Source of the DNA: Priestia endophytica DSM 13796
GTDB taxonomy: Bacteria > Bacillota > Bacilli > Bacillales > Bacillaceae_H
Length of the DNA: 64,000 nucleotides
NCBI RefSeq assembly: GCF_900115845.1
Contig: NZ_FOXX01000017.1
Span: 1 to 64,000, forward strand
Direction: 5' to 3'
Notes under the pieces: generated by a model
The model's database searches: none
Told to the model about the DNA's origin: nothing
Seen by the model: only the letters and a program-made list of their open reading frames with translations
Position numbers and translations under genes: made by a program
Shown: piece after piece, positions 7,908-17,230 of the stretch
Numbering within the stretch: the stretch's first letter is position 1
Layout of the letters: the number at the start of each line of letters is the position of its first letter

Positions 7908-9299
7908 ATGACTGTATATACGATACTAGTAGATTTTGCTTGTGCCAGTATCCTGATTTTAATAGGTATGCTGCTTCGCGCAAAATTTAAATTTATACAA
8001 AGAAGCTTTATTCCAGCGAGCTTATTGGCAGGGTTTTTAGGTTTAGCATTAGGACCTAACTTTCTAAATATCCTACCTTTTTCCGAAGATATTGGCTCCT
8101 ATGCAGGGATAATTACAATTTTTGTATTTGCTGCAGTTGGGATAAACGGGTTTTCCTTTTCACCCGGCAATATGAAAAAGGATATTAATCGAATGGGCGC
8201 ATATGCCACTTATAAAATTCTCTGTATAGGTCTTCAAATGTCTATTCCGATTATCTTTTCTATTTTAGTTATTTCAAAGTTTGCCCCAGAGATTAATAAC
8301 GGATTTGGTTTACTGTTAGCAGCCGGATTTTATGGAGGTCATGGAACTGCGGCAGCGGTAGGTACAACCTTCGAAAATTTAGGCTGGGAGACTGCAACTG
8401 ACTTAGGAATGACAGCAGCTACTGGTGGTATTTTAGCAGGTATTTTTGGTGGACTTATATTTATAAAATGGGCAACTCGAAAGGGCTACACTCACTATGT
8501 AAAAAATTTCTCGGAAATTTCAGAAGATTTAAAAACAGGATTAGTTCAACCTCAAAATAGAACTGCAATGGGGAACGATACTGTTTCACCAATTGCACTG
8601 GACCCATTAGCATTTCATTTAGCATTATTAATTGTGCCATCAGGTTTGGGCTACCTCCTAAATAATTATATTGCTACTACTTGGGGTCTAGAATTCCCAA
8701 CATTTACAATAGCATTTTTGTTAGCGTTACTTATATACATATTGCTGGGCAAAGGAGAAAAAGGTGTTTATAAATATGTTGATAGTAAGATAGTTGATCG
8801 TTTAGGCAGTGCAGCAACCGATTTCCTTGTATTTTACGGTGTAGCTTCAATTAAATTACCTATTGTTGTTGAATATGCACTTCCACTTGGTTTGTTAATG
8901 CTTTCAGGTGTAGCAGTAGTTGTGGTAATGCTGATAGTGATTGGACCAGCTATGAACTATGAAAGCTGGTTTGAGCGTTCCATATTTGTTTATGGCTATT
9001 CAACAGGTGTATTTGCTATTGGACTTACATTATTAAGAGTTATTGATCCTAATAATAAGTCAAAGACACTTACAGATACAGCGGTAGTTGGACCTCTTAA
9101 TACGCCTTTAGAATTATTTGCATGGTCGGCAGGTCCTGTTATGCTGTTAAGCGGACAACACTGGACGTTTGTTGGAATTTTTTTAGCAATCTCTATCGGA
9201 TGTTTCGTAATAGCTAGAATCTTCAAATGGTGGTACTGGAAGATTCCTTTAGGAGGACGCCCCCCTGTTCCATTAGATAGGAATGAAGATGTTATCTAA
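7908..9299 (+). CDS. GltS-like sodium/amino-acid symporter
   Basis: 463 residues with about ten to twelve membrane helices. It has the paired, inverted half structure of GltS carriers. Gly-rich segments FYGGHGTAAAVGTTFENLGW and GYSTGVFAIGLTLLRV match the substrate/Na+ loops of the family. GAAGGAGG precedes the ATG, and it shares a transcript with the dehydrogenase upstream. It probably imports glutamate or a related acid across the cell membrane with sodium. The exact substrate is not shown by sequence. Confidence 0.82.
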   Translation: MTVYTILVDFACASILILIGMLLRAKFKFIQRSFIPASLLAGFLGLALGPNFLNILPFSEDIGSYAGIITIFVFAAVGINGFSFSPGNMKKDINRMGAYATYKILCIGLQMSIPIIFSILVISKFAPEINNGFGLLLAAGFYGGHGTAAAVGTTFENLGWETATDLGMTAATGGILAGIFGGLIFIKWATRKGYTHYVKNFSEISEDLKTGLVQPQNRTAMGNDTVSPIALDPLAFHLALLIVPSGLGYLLNNYIATTWGLEFPTFTIAFLLALLIYILLGKGEKGVYKYVDSKIVDRLGSAATDFLVFYGVASIKLPIVVEYALPLGLLMLSGVAVVVVMLIVIGPAMNYESWFERSIFVYGYSTGVFAIGLTLLRVIDPNNKSKTLTDTAVVGPLNTPLELFAWSAGPVMLLSGQHWTFVGIFLAISIGCFVIARIFKWWYWKIPLGGRPPVPLDRNEDVI

Positions 9300-9378
9300 A
9301 TAACGAAATGGTATATTAACATATATAACTCATTTTAAATAAAACTCGAATACTGGGCTGATTGTCGTCAATCTGAAA

Positions 9379-9411
9379 GGAACTTCCTCGATTGAAAGAA
9401 GTTCCTTTTTT
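9379..9411 (+). terminator. Terminator of the dehydrogenase/GltS operon
   Basis: Stem GGAACTTC with GAAGTTCC, followed by TTTTTT. Confidence 0.82.
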
Positions 9412-9423
9412 CACATTAAAACA

Positions 9424-9457
9424 AAAAAACCTTAATTTTAAAATTAAAGTTTTTTTG
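9424..9457. terminator. AT-only palindrome with flanking A and T runs
   Basis: Palindromic core CTTAATTTTAAAATTAAAG between A7 and T7. It could end transcription in either direction as a backup. Confidence 0.5.
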
Positions 9458-9717
9458 CCAACTAATCTTCTGGAGACAACATTATTACAGCAAAGCAAGC
9501 CAATAATAGAATTTCAATCTTGAACATTTAATATAAATTAAATTATCTCTGTTTTATTAACAGCCTGACTACAAATCCGTGGTTTTCTCGACTGTACCTA
9601 GCTTCGCCAACTACTTTCGAAATCTCTTTCAGAGGTTCCGAAAGAATCGCTTTATTATAACAGTTTGGTTGTTCCTCGCCATTCTGTTAGATTTGTTTCT
9701 TCAATTACATCCACTTA

Positions 9718-11082
9718 TTATTTATTTGATTCTAAAGCTTCATAAACAGCTGTGACCACACTTCCATATCTTCCTGTTGTGAAAAGATCACCGAAAAATT
9801 GATTAGAGTTTACAGCAGGATCTACAAGCGGCGAATGCTTTTTATTAGTGAGCAGGACGATTCCTAAGTTCTGCTCAGGGTCAATAATTGTCACTGTTCC
9901 CGTCCAGCCTGTATGACCGTATGCACTGTCGCTTGCATATTTGCTGAACATCCAGTCCATGCTGTCATCGCCGTTTAATCTCCATCCGAGACCGTATGTT
10001 GAGTTCATCTTGGAAGGTGCTACGAATTCTTCTATCGTTTCTTTTTCAAAGAATGATTTATTACCGTAACTGCCGCCATTCAGCATGACTTGCAGGAGAA
10101 CAGCGAGGTCACTAGTTGTCGAGAATAAGCCGGCATGTCCTGAAACACCTTCCATTGAATAAAATGCTTTTTCATCATGTACTTCACCTTGTAATGTATA
10201 TGTCCGAACATTCGGGAAGCTGATGACACCATCACGTGTATTACCCATTAATTCAGTTGCAGCAAAATCTTTTGGTTTAAAACCTTTTTGGAGAGGATTG
10301 AACATAGTGTGCTTAAGACCTAAAGGTTTGTAAATAGCATTTTCAACATAATCATCAAGTTTTTGTCCGGTGACCTTTTCAACTATATACCCTAAAAGCA
10401 TATAATCTACATCGCTATATATGTTTTTGGTGCCCGGTTTATATTCCAGCGGTGTTTTAGTCAGCATTTTCAATGTCGTTTCACGATCTTGCGAATATAG
10501 ATCGCCGGCTACTTCAGGATTATGATATGCGGGATCGGCCGGAAAACCAGCACTGTGATGCAGAATGTCGACCAAACGCATAGTATTCTTTCCTTTGATC
10601 TTGTCTGTCGGTTCATCTTTAAATTCAGGAATATATTCTTGTACCCGTGAATTTAAATCAATTTTTCCTTCGCTGACAAGTTTCTGAAGGGCAAAATTCG
10701 CTGCATACATCTTAGTATTTGATGCAATATCAAACATGGTGTCCTTTTTCATTTTCAAAAACTTATTAAGCGGTGTATGTCCCTCAAACTTTTGTTTATA
10801 GCCGTAGCTTTCATTCTTCACGATTTTACCGTCTTTTATGACAATCAGTGCTGCTCCAGGAAAACCGGCGGCCACTTCCTTTTCAATCAACTGATCCACT
10901 TTTTCAAGTTTTTCAGACGAAAACCCGACTTCCTCCGGCTTTTTTGCTTTTGTTAAAACAGGATACTCAACGTGTGCTTGAGGAGATGTTTTTTCATTTG
11001 ATTCTGCAAAAGAAGCGGAAGGTACAAGTAATGAGATAGCCAAAACAGAAGTTAGCACACAGCTTGTCCATTTTTTCATCAT
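9718..11082 (-). CDS. Secreted serine hydrolase, class C beta-lactamase/PBP4*-like
   Basis: 454 residues from the ATG at 11082, chosen because AAGGGG lies eight bases upstream. A signal peptide MMKKWTSCVLTSVLAISL ends after ASFA. The Ser-x-x-Lys motif is SNTK in DIASNTKMYAA, the Tyr motif is YSDVDY, and a GHTGWTGT box stands for the KTG element. This matches COG1680 enzymes such as B. subtilis YbbE and E. coli YfeW, which act on peptidoglycan or D-amino peptides outside the cell. Its base composition is richer in G+C than the neighbouring AT-rich cargo, so it may have a different origin. Confidence 0.87.
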   Translation of the reverse strand: MMKKWTSCVLTSVLAISLLVPSASFAESNEKTSPQAHVEYPVLTKAKKPEEVGFSSEKLEKVDQLIEKEVAAGFPGAALIVIKDGKIVKNESYGYKQKFEGHTPLNKFLKMKKDTMFDIASNTKMYAANFALQKLVSEGKIDLNSRVQEYIPEFKDEPTDKIKGKNTMRLVDILHHSAGFPADPAYHNPEVAGDLYSQDRETTLKMLTKTPLEYKPGTKNIYSDVDYMLLGYIVEKVTGQKLDDYVENAIYKPLGLKHTMFNPLQKGFKPKDFAATELMGNTRDGVISFPNVRTYTLQGEVHDEKAFYSMEGVSGHAGLFSTTSDLAVLLQVMLNGGSYGNKSFFEKETIEEFVAPSKMNSTYGLGWRLNGDDSMDWMFSKYASDSAYGHTGWTGTVTIIDPEQNLGIVLLTNKKHSPLVDPAVNSNQFFGDLFTTGRYGSVVTAVYEALESNK

Positions 11083-11211
11083 GTTTCGTTTCCCCTTCGA
11101 AATCGTATTTTGATAGCTTATGTAACAACCAATCAATTTACTTCAAATAATTATAAATCCGCTTACATTGTAATCTTATCAATTATAACTATAGTCGTCT
11201 ATACCATTTAT

Positions 11212-12071
11212 GGTTCTGGTGCGAAAATAATGCAATAGAAACATAGGAGGATAATATCCTGTTAACTTTGAGATTATGCAGCTACTCCAAATAATTTATG
11301 AATGAATTCAACCTCATTTTGGACAGACTTTTCCCGGTGATGAGGTTGATCCTTTTTAACCGTATGCATGGCTTCGATACCACTCAAATATAGGTGACTG
11401 TTCGAAACGACTTCAATCCTAACGTGGAACGAACACGCTTCTTGATAAAACGATGATCCTGTTCCACGATATTATTGAGATATCTAACTTGCCTTAATTG
11501 TATGCCTTCAGGCATATGTTTCTCTTCTTTTAACTCTTGGATTGCTATAGGATAGGCTGGGTTCTTATCTACGGTTATCACGCGAGGTTTAGACACATAC
11601 GGAAAAGCCAAGGCTTTCTTGAAAAAGCGCTTGGCTGCTTGTTTATCTCTTAATTCACTTAGATAAAAATCAATCGTATTCCCCTCTGAATCCACTGCAC
11701 GATATAAGTACATCCATTTCCCTGTTACTTTGATATAAGTTTCATCGACTCTCCATGAGTCGTTTGCTGACGTAAGATGATGCCGTACTCTTTCTTCTAA
11801 TTGAGGTCCATATTGATGTACCCAACGCATAATCGTTGTATGAGCAATATATAATCCACCTTCCTCCATCATTTCTACCAAGTCACGAAAACTTAAATTG
11901 TACCGTAGGTACCATCTGACAGTTAACAAAATGATATCAGGTTGATAGTGTTTCCACTTAAATAAGTTTTGCTTTTCCCCACTGATCACGCCCTTCTTTT
12001 AGAATACTAGTATCAGTATGTCCAAGATTTAGAGATTAGTTTCAAGTCGGCTGAAATTTTGCCCCAGAACC
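11212..12071 (-). mobile_element. IS6-family insertion sequence, copy 1 (inactive)
   Basis: It is bounded by inverted repeats GGTTCTGGTGCGAAAA (left) and TTTTGCCCCAGAACC (right) and is about 860 bp. It carries one IS6-type transposase gene with a frameshift. The flanking 8 bases do not match each other, so no target duplication remains. It lies inverted relative to copy 2. Confidence 0.88.
11274..11989 (-). pseudogene. IS6-family transposase with frameshift
   Basis: It starts at GTG (11989). The DDE region is present (WRVDETYIKVTGKW, VITVDKNPAYP, NIVEQDHRFIKKR). The frame ends early after SFRTVTYI. A one-base deletion near 11384-11390 moves the rest (LSGIEAMHTVKKDQPHHREK and so on, to LFGVAA) into another frame. 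The intact copy 2 shows what is missing. The protein is close to copy 2 but clearly not identical, so the two are sister elements. Confidence 0.87.
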
Positions 12072-12123
12072 AAAATATTTAACCTTCATCTGCAAGCTGA
12101 GTTTTTAATTGTTTACCCGGAAA

Positions 12124-12139
12124 TGATAACAGGTTATAA
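12124..12139. promoter_or_regulatory. Palindrome upstream of the Bcr-type efflux gene
   Basis: TGATAACAGGTTATAA, a near-perfect inverted repeat about 150 bases before the start. Almost the same 16-mer stands upstream of the HU gene at 53169-53184. It may be an operator; no regulator gene is near. Confidence 0.3.
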
Positions 12140-12273
12140 TCAGAACTATGTATTTTCGGGTATCGAATTAAATCTACATTTTGGTCCCTTTGTGCTTAAT
12201 GTAGGATGGGAACTTGTAGCTTACATTTCTGTAGTGAAATGAAATACAAACTATATAGAAAGGCGAGGAAAAA

Positions 12274-13509
12274 TTGAATACACTTAGTGGAAAAAAAAGA
12301 ATTCAACTTGCGATACTTTTGGGATCACTTGGACTCTTAGGCCCTTTTACAATTGATACGTATTTACCTTCCTTCCCTACAATCGTAAAAGATTTTCATA
12401 CTACGGCATCACTCGTACAAATTAGTTTGACAGCATGCTTATTAGGATTGGGAGCAGGACAATTATTTATTGGCCCATTGAGTGATGTGAACGGCCGTCG
12501 TAAACCTTTACTATTGTTTCTTTGCTTATACTTATTAGCTTCTTTAACTTGCTCGTTTTCACCAAATATCTATTTCCTTATTGTGGCTCGTTTTGTCCAG
12601 GGCTTTTCCGCAGCAGGCGGACTTGTGGTTTCAAGAGCTGTCGTCAGGGACCTTTTTAGTGGAAAGGAACTGACCAAATTTTTCACTTTAATTGTATTAG
12701 TCGGTAACCTCGGACCAATCGTTGCACCGATTGCTGGAGGAGCCATTCTTTCGTTTACCAAGTGGAATGGAGTTTTTATTGTTTTAGCTTGTATTGGAGC
12801 TATATTAATCTTCATGGTTTCTCTAAAACTACCAGAAACGTTACCACCTGAAAAACGTGTACCTAGTAATTTGCCACAGCTCATGAGCAATTTTGGAACC
12901 TTATTCAAGGATCGAGAATTCATGGGATACGCATTCACACAAGGATTTACGACAGCTGGAATATTTGCCTATGTATCTGGTGTTCCATTTGTCTATCAAA
13001 ATATTTACCATGTTTCTCCGCAACAGTTCAGTCTACTCTTTGGAGTTAATGGTTTAGGCTTGATTATTGGAAGTCAGTTGGTTGGACGCTTGGCTGATCG
13101 CATTTCGGAGCGGACATTTTTAAAGATAGGACTAGGAATTTCTATTGCAGCAGGAGCAATCCTACTCATCGCTCTTCTTTTAAAAGCTCCACTAATTGCC
13201 GTGGCGATCCCGATTTTCTTTTTTGTCTCATCAATCAGTATTATTGGTACGACGTCCTTTGCATTAGCCATTGAATCACAAGGACATATTGCGGGCAGCG
13301 CCTCTGCATTATTAGGCTTGTTGCCATTTGTACTCGGCTCGCTATCAGCCCCTCTTGTTGGAATAGCGGGATCGTATACCGGTGTTCCAATGGGGGTTAC
13401 GATCTTTGGCGCTAGCTTGTTGGCGTTTCTTTCCTATTTTGTTTTAGTTCGAAAGCGTTCGGTTAGGATGCAGGGGTCCAATGATGCTGAACAAGGTTCT
13501 AGGCTATAA
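12274..13509 (+). CDS. Bcr/CflA-type MFS drug exporter
   Basis: 411 residues with twelve membrane helices. The motif GPLSDVNGRRKPLL between helices 2 and 3 is MFS motif A, and RFVQGFSAAGGLVVSRAVVRDLF is the helix 4-5 block typical of the Bcr/CflA branch of DHA1. It pumps small drugs out using the proton gradient; the substrate is unknown. It starts at TTG with GAGGAA six bases upstream. It lies between two inverted IS6 elements and has its own strong terminator, so it is probably imported cargo. Confidence 0.88.
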   Translation: MNTLSGKKRIQLAILLGSLGLLGPFTIDTYLPSFPTIVKDFHTTASLVQISLTACLLGLGAGQLFIGPLSDVNGRRKPLLLFLCLYLLASLTCSFSPNIYFLIVARFVQGFSAAGGLVVSRAVVRDLFSGKELTKFFTLIVLVGNLGPIVAPIAGGAILSFTKWNGVFIVLACIGAILIFMVSLKLPETLPPEKRVPSNLPQLMSNFGTLFKDREFMGYAFTQGFTTAGIFAYVSGVPFVYQNIYHVSPQQFSLLFGVNGLGLIIGSQLVGRLADRISERTFLKIGLGISIAAGAILLIALLLKAPLIAVAIPIFFFVSSISIIGTTSFALAIESQGHIAGSASALLGLLPFVLGSLSAPLVGIAGSYTGVPMGVTIFGASLLAFLSYFVLVRKRSVRMQGSNDAEQGSRL

Positions 13510-13587
13510 TGGGGATACGTACGTTATTTAAGTCAATTGGACAGTTGACATGTAAGAAGAAAAAAATATTAACGTTATTAACAACAC

Positions 13588-13620
13588 GCCCCAAGTGATG
13601 AGTCATCACTTGGGGCTGTT
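13588..13620 (+). terminator. Terminator of the Bcr-type gene
   Basis: Nearly perfect 29-base palindrome (arms GCCCCAAGTGATGA and TCATCACTTGGGGC), then TGTTTT. Confidence 0.85.
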
Positions 13621-13781
13621 TTCGTTTTGATGCATTGTTTCTATAACTAAAATGAGCCAAACTATACAACTATTGCATACAAGTTTGCATATTTTAGGCT
13701 CTTTCATTGTTTTCCTTTTTGAACTAAAGACAATTCCTTGAATAAGAAAAGGGCACAAACTGGCCATTTCGTATTATAAGG

Positions 13782-14643
13782 GGTTCTGGTGCAAAAACTT
13801 CAAAATATCTGCAAGTATTCTCTCAAACTTGGACATACTGATACTATTACTCTAAAAAAGGACGTGATCAGTATAGAAAAGAAAAATCTATGCAAGTGGA
13901 AACATTATCAACCTGATATTATTTTATTAACCGTGAGATGGTACCTACGGTACAACCTCAGTTTTCGTGATTTAGTCGAAATGATGGAAGAGCGTGGACT
14001 ATCTATTGCTCATACAACCATCATGCGCTGGGTTCATCAGTATGGTCCCAAATTAGATGAGCGAGTACGGCGTCATCTTAAGCCAACCAATGATTATTGG
14101 CGAGTCGATGAGACATATGTAAAAGTCAAAGGTCAATGGATGTACCTATATCGTGCCGTTGATTCAGAAGGAAATACGATTGATTTTTATTTAAGCAAAA
14201 CAAGAGATCATAAAGCTGCAAAGCGCTTTTCCAAGAAAGCTTTACGGTCTTTTCATGTTTCAAAGCCCCGTGTTATCACAGTAGACAAGAGCCCAGCCTA
14301 TCCTATGGCGATTGAAGAGTTGAAGAAAGAGAAAAAGATGCCCGTAGGCATCCAAATAAGGCAGGTAAAATATCTTAATAACATTGTGGAACAAGATCAT
14401 CGTTTTATTAAAAAGAGAGTTCGTTCGATGTTAGGATTGAAATCTTTTCGTACAGCTAAATCTATTCTTTCGGGAATAGAAGCGATGCATATCATTAAAA
14501 AAGGACAGCTTGCTTTACCGGACAAGTCTGTCCAAAATCAAGTGAAGTTCATTCATCAACTATTTGGAATGGCTGCATAAGAACAGATTTCATTAGAAAT
14601 TTATATACCTCTTTCAAATAAATGCAATCTTTGCACCAGAACC
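13782..14643 (+). mobile_element. IS6-family insertion sequence, copy 2 (apparently intact)
   Basis: It is bounded by GGTTCTGGTGCAAAA and TTTGCACCAGAACC and is 862 bp, with one full transposase gene. The flanking 8-mers (TTATAAGG left, CTAAGAAT right) differ, so there is no target duplication. This fits rearrangement or IS6-style cointegrate history rather than simple insertion. Confidence 0.9.
13864..14580 (+). CDS. IS6-family transposase
   Basis: 238 residues from GTG at 13864, the normal IS6 length; this start matches the start of copy 1. The helix-turn-helix (DLVEMMEERGLSIAHTTIMR) is followed by the DDE core: WRVDETYVKVKG, VITVDKSPAYP, and NIVEQDHRFIKKRVRSMLGLKS with the Glu. All catalytic residues are present, so it may be active. 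It faces away from the efflux gene end and is inverted relative to copy 1. Confidence 0.93.
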   Translation: MISIEKKNLCKWKHYQPDIILLTVRWYLRYNLSFRDLVEMMEERGLSIAHTTIMRWVHQYGPKLDERVRRHLKPTNDYWRVDETYVKVKGQWMYLYRAVDSEGNTIDFYLSKTRDHKAAKRFSKKALRSFHVSKPRVITVDKSPAYPMAIEELKKEKKMPVGIQIRQVKYLNNIVEQDHRFIKKRVRSMLGLKSFRTAKSILSGIEAMHIIKKGQLALPDKSVQNQVKFIHQLFGMAA

Positions 14644-14673
14644 CTAAGAATTTATTTACTGAAGGAGGAAAAG

Positions 14674-14917
14674 GTGAAAAAATTTATACTCTCTCTATTA
14701 TATATAACGGCTTTAACCACAGCTATATTTACATACTTTACTGCACAAGGATATAGTGGAGAATATGTAAAATTGATTGGAAATAACAACTCAATATATC
14801 CCGAGTATCCTAAAACTCCTTGAAGACAATAACATTCCTTATAAAGTTAAGAATGAGAATTGTATATTCCTGAAGATGCCTTTGGCAAAGTTATCTACTG
14901 TTGTTCATAATCCTTAG
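14674..14917 (+). pseudogene. Small exported or membrane-anchored protein gene, frameshifted
   Basis: A good ribosome site (GGAGG) precedes GTG at 14674. The frame reads an N-terminal hydrophobic anchor (KKFILSLLYITALTTAIF) and ends at 14823 after 49 codons. Another frame goes on at once with YIPSILKLLEDNNIPYKV and ends at 14917. Joining the two gives a plausible protein of about 80 residues, so I read this as one gene broken by an indel near 14790. The family is unknown. Confidence 0.6.
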
Positions 14918-14964
14918 GAAGAAGTGAAAGGTATTTACATAACAAACCTTAATATGTGTAAAAG

Positions 14965-15013
14965 AAGCCGTTGAATCGTGGGGCTGACTCCCGTTAAGTT
15001 CAACGGCTTTTTT
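14965..15013 (+). terminator. Terminator of the frameshifted small gene
   Basis: Eleven-base stem AAGCCGTTGAA with TTCAACGGCTT, followed by TTTTTT. Confidence 0.82.
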
Positions 15014-15334
15014 AATCCATTCTTATGTAGCCATTTATTAAGAAAATACTATGATTTCCCCTCATTTATCCAGGTTTTAATAAGATCTCAATCATCAATC
15101 AAAAGAAGAAATTTACGTTTATAAAGATCAATCTTCTTGATATATAACTAAGTATATAGAATAGAAGATTATAGTAAGGAGACTTTAGAAGAAGGAAATT
15201 ATATTTAATTCATTTTCCCAATATGAACAGGAAAAGGGATCATTGAAAATTAATAGAGAAATTTCACAGAATTATTAGATATAGATAAATAATCCTATAA
15301 GGCCCTTACTATTCATAACATCCCTCCCCTATGA

Positions 15335-16003
15335 TCAGTCCTCTAGGAGGCTATATTGAAACTCCCATATTTCACTATCGTTTAACTCCTTCAATGAGAG
15401 TTCTAAATTGTTTCCCAAAATGATCTTGTCACCGTCGATGGCAACCACCATTGCCTCAATAGAACGATCGCCATCTCGTTTTTTATATACATCACCAACA
15501 TTCGGCATTTCACCTTGGGTAATATTTGCAGGTTGAACAGAATCGTTGCTCATTAAATCACTATCTGCCATATTTTTATCTAAATAATCTATAGGATGAC
15601 TATCATGATCACGGCCCGGAACCATTAGTAAATATTCGTTATGTTTGACTCCATTAGACTTAGTTGTAATCACTCCTTTGGTTTCAACAGACGATACAAT
15701 TTCAATTTCGTGTAATGAATAGTGATCCAGGTAATCGGGACTTGGATTCGTAATTAAGATATAGTCCCCTTCTTCAGCTTTTTGATCCTTGTGAAGTGTA
15801 TAAGTCTTGTGATTGAAAATAAAGCTGTCAAGGGGTTTGGGTTTATATTTTTCAACTTTCGAGGCATTGGTTAAATGCTGTGTTAAATCTTTCAGCTTGA
15901 CAAGATGGACCGACTGTTTGTATACAGGCTTTACTGAATATACCCTGTGCAACTCATTGTTAAAATAGACAAATTGTCCTTTTCTTACTTGATATAGTTT
16001 CAT
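15335..16003 (-). CDS. Hypothetical protein with repeated small beta-rich modules
   Basis: About 222 residues. The start at 16003 is chosen because GGGAGAG lies before it; an upstream in-frame ATG at 16030 lacks a ribosome site. No signal or membrane segment is seen. The text has three barrel-like stretches: residues 1-45 (VRKGQFVYFNNELHRVYSV), 70-110 and 175-215 (PNVGDVYKKRDGDRSIEAMV, then DKIILGNNLELSLKELN). The family is not recognised. Confidence 0.72.
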   Translation of the reverse strand: MKLYQVRKGQFVYFNNELHRVYSVKPVYKQSVHLVKLKDLTQHLTNASKVEKYKPKPLDSFIFNHKTYTLHKDQKAEEGDYILITNPSPDYLDHYSLHEIEIVSSVETKGVITTKSNGVKHNEYLLMVPGRDHDSHPIDYLDKNMADSDLMSNDSVQPANITQGEMPNVGDVYKKRDGDRSIEAMVVAIDGDKIILGNNLELSLKELNDSEIWEFQYSLLED

Positions 16004-17230
16004 GTATAACTCTCCCTTCAAATTGTTCAACTTTTAAAAAGCTAAGAAAATTCATTGAATAATACCTGACATCGGTTAACTTTCCCCTGAAGTTATGTGA
16101 ATATTACCAGTTCTATTACTACTCCCCAAAAATCTTTTTTTCTTTGATTTATAAATTCAATACAGATATACGAGGAAGGCACTCCTTAATGAAGGAATTC
16201 TTTTATGGTAGTATCCTTTCCCCTGATTGCAGAAATATTGGTACTACCCTTTTTTATTAGTATCCATTTTAGAATTCACATTATGATTGAGTTTTATAAA
16301 ACCTCCGTTTTAAATCTCCAACATTTAGTGTTCTGGTACAAAGGTAAAATAAAAGGGAATGAAGTGCAAATATTGATACTCTACATAGATTTCTACTCTT
16401 TAGAACGTATAGGATATACAACTTTAGTTACATTAAATAAGTTAGGTGCATCATTGCCCCGTTTCTTTTAAGAACCATGCGAGTCTCTTTCAAGACACAC
16501 CCGGCTCAAATTTCCCATTGCAGGTTCATTTGCTGTCGTACCTGCCATAACAGCAAGTCACACGTACACCGACGCTCCAAATGAAGGTTTACATAATAGG
16601 ACGTTTTTATATCCATAACCTTATGTTGTCTATAAAAGACTAACGAGAAGTCAGCTCCCTTTCAATCCTATCACAAGTTTTTCCATAAGGTTGATCGTAT
16701 TCATTCAGTTATATAGCTTTCTGCTTTCCTATTCTCTTTCGACATAACGGCATTCGCTTTCTATTGTATATCCTTTACCCTCTAATCTTACAACCTTCCT
16801 ACAGTATATCCAGATGACAAGACCTTCCTGTAAGATTAATGTTATAATGCTAATATGTCCTCTAATCCCCCCTGAAATAATTATAATGGAGTAGCATCCC
16901 CACTAAACAAAAAATAGGTAAATAAGTAACCGTTCAAAAGGTAATGAAGGATATTGATTAAATGAATCAAAAGACAACGTCTTATAGAGGTTTCTTACCT
17001 AATTAACCATGTAAGTGTTTTGGTTAGCTAAGTTGGTTCAAATCTAGAATAGGAGTGAAGTAAAAAGTAAATCATTTAATTAAAGTATTTTATTAACGCA
17101 ATCTTTAAGGGGTAGTTATTCTTGCTTCATAAAAAGTACAGTGTCTAAATTACGTGTACATCTTTTAATATTCTCCAATTGAAGTAAAACCCTCTGCGAA
17201 TCAATCAAAGACGGGAGTTTTTAATCTAAC
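16004..17230. other. Long stretch without an intact gene
   Basis: More than 1.2 kb. The middle (about 16432-16860) looks like a group II intron remnant on the minus strand, listed separately. The rest is AT-rich with no convincing frame. TGTTCTGGTACAAAGG at 16329-16344 resembles an IS6 end but no transposase goes with it. Confidence 0.55.
16432..16860 (-). ncRNA. Group II intron remnant without ORF
   Basis: On the minus strand, 16507-16472 reads as a domain V hairpin. It starts GAGCC with the catalytic AGC, is closed by a GAAA loop, carries a two-base bulge on the 3' side, and ends CGCATGGTTC. A domain VI-like hairpin and an end near TTATTTAAT follow. Upstream lie more structured stretches but no reverse transcriptase and no clear 5' GTGYG. 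I take it as a 5'-truncated or ORF-less intron. The left limit is soft. Confidence 0.55.

Larger units (their letters stand above)
9300..9717. other. Non-coding stretch after the GltS-like gene
   Basis: It holds two terminator-like hairpins. At 9543-9690 there is a minus-strand open stretch of about 48 codons (KEISKVVGEARYSRENHGFV) with no start codon and no family I know, perhaps a gene relic. Confidence 0.5.
14644..15334. other. Stretch between IS6 copy 2 and the 223-aa gene
   Basis: It holds one frameshifted small gene and a terminator (listed separately). From about 15015 to 15334 I see nothing but AT-rich DNA. Confidence 0.6.

Noticed and set aside
14932-14959. Possible Xer half-site TATTTACATAA before a terminator
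   Set aside because: Nine of 11 in one arm but no second arm. The terminator there belongs to a plus-strand gene, unlike the cassette pattern.
16096-16122. Inverted-orientation Xer-like text around TTATGTGAATA
   Set aside because: The other arm does not fit with a 6-base spacer.
16205-16471. 88-codon open frame
   Set aside because: No ribosome site, low-complexity hydrophobic text, and it runs into the intron-like region on the other strand. Taken as chance.
16589-16616. Possible Xer site starting GGTTTACATAA
   Set aside because: The left arm matches 10 of 11, but the right arm (GTTTTTATATC) has no similarity, and it lies inside the group II intron-like sequence.
17187-17222. Hairpin directly before the BCCT gene as an attenuator
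   Set aside because: AAAACCCTC and GGGAGTTTT do not pair fully; the T-run is simply next to the ribosome site.
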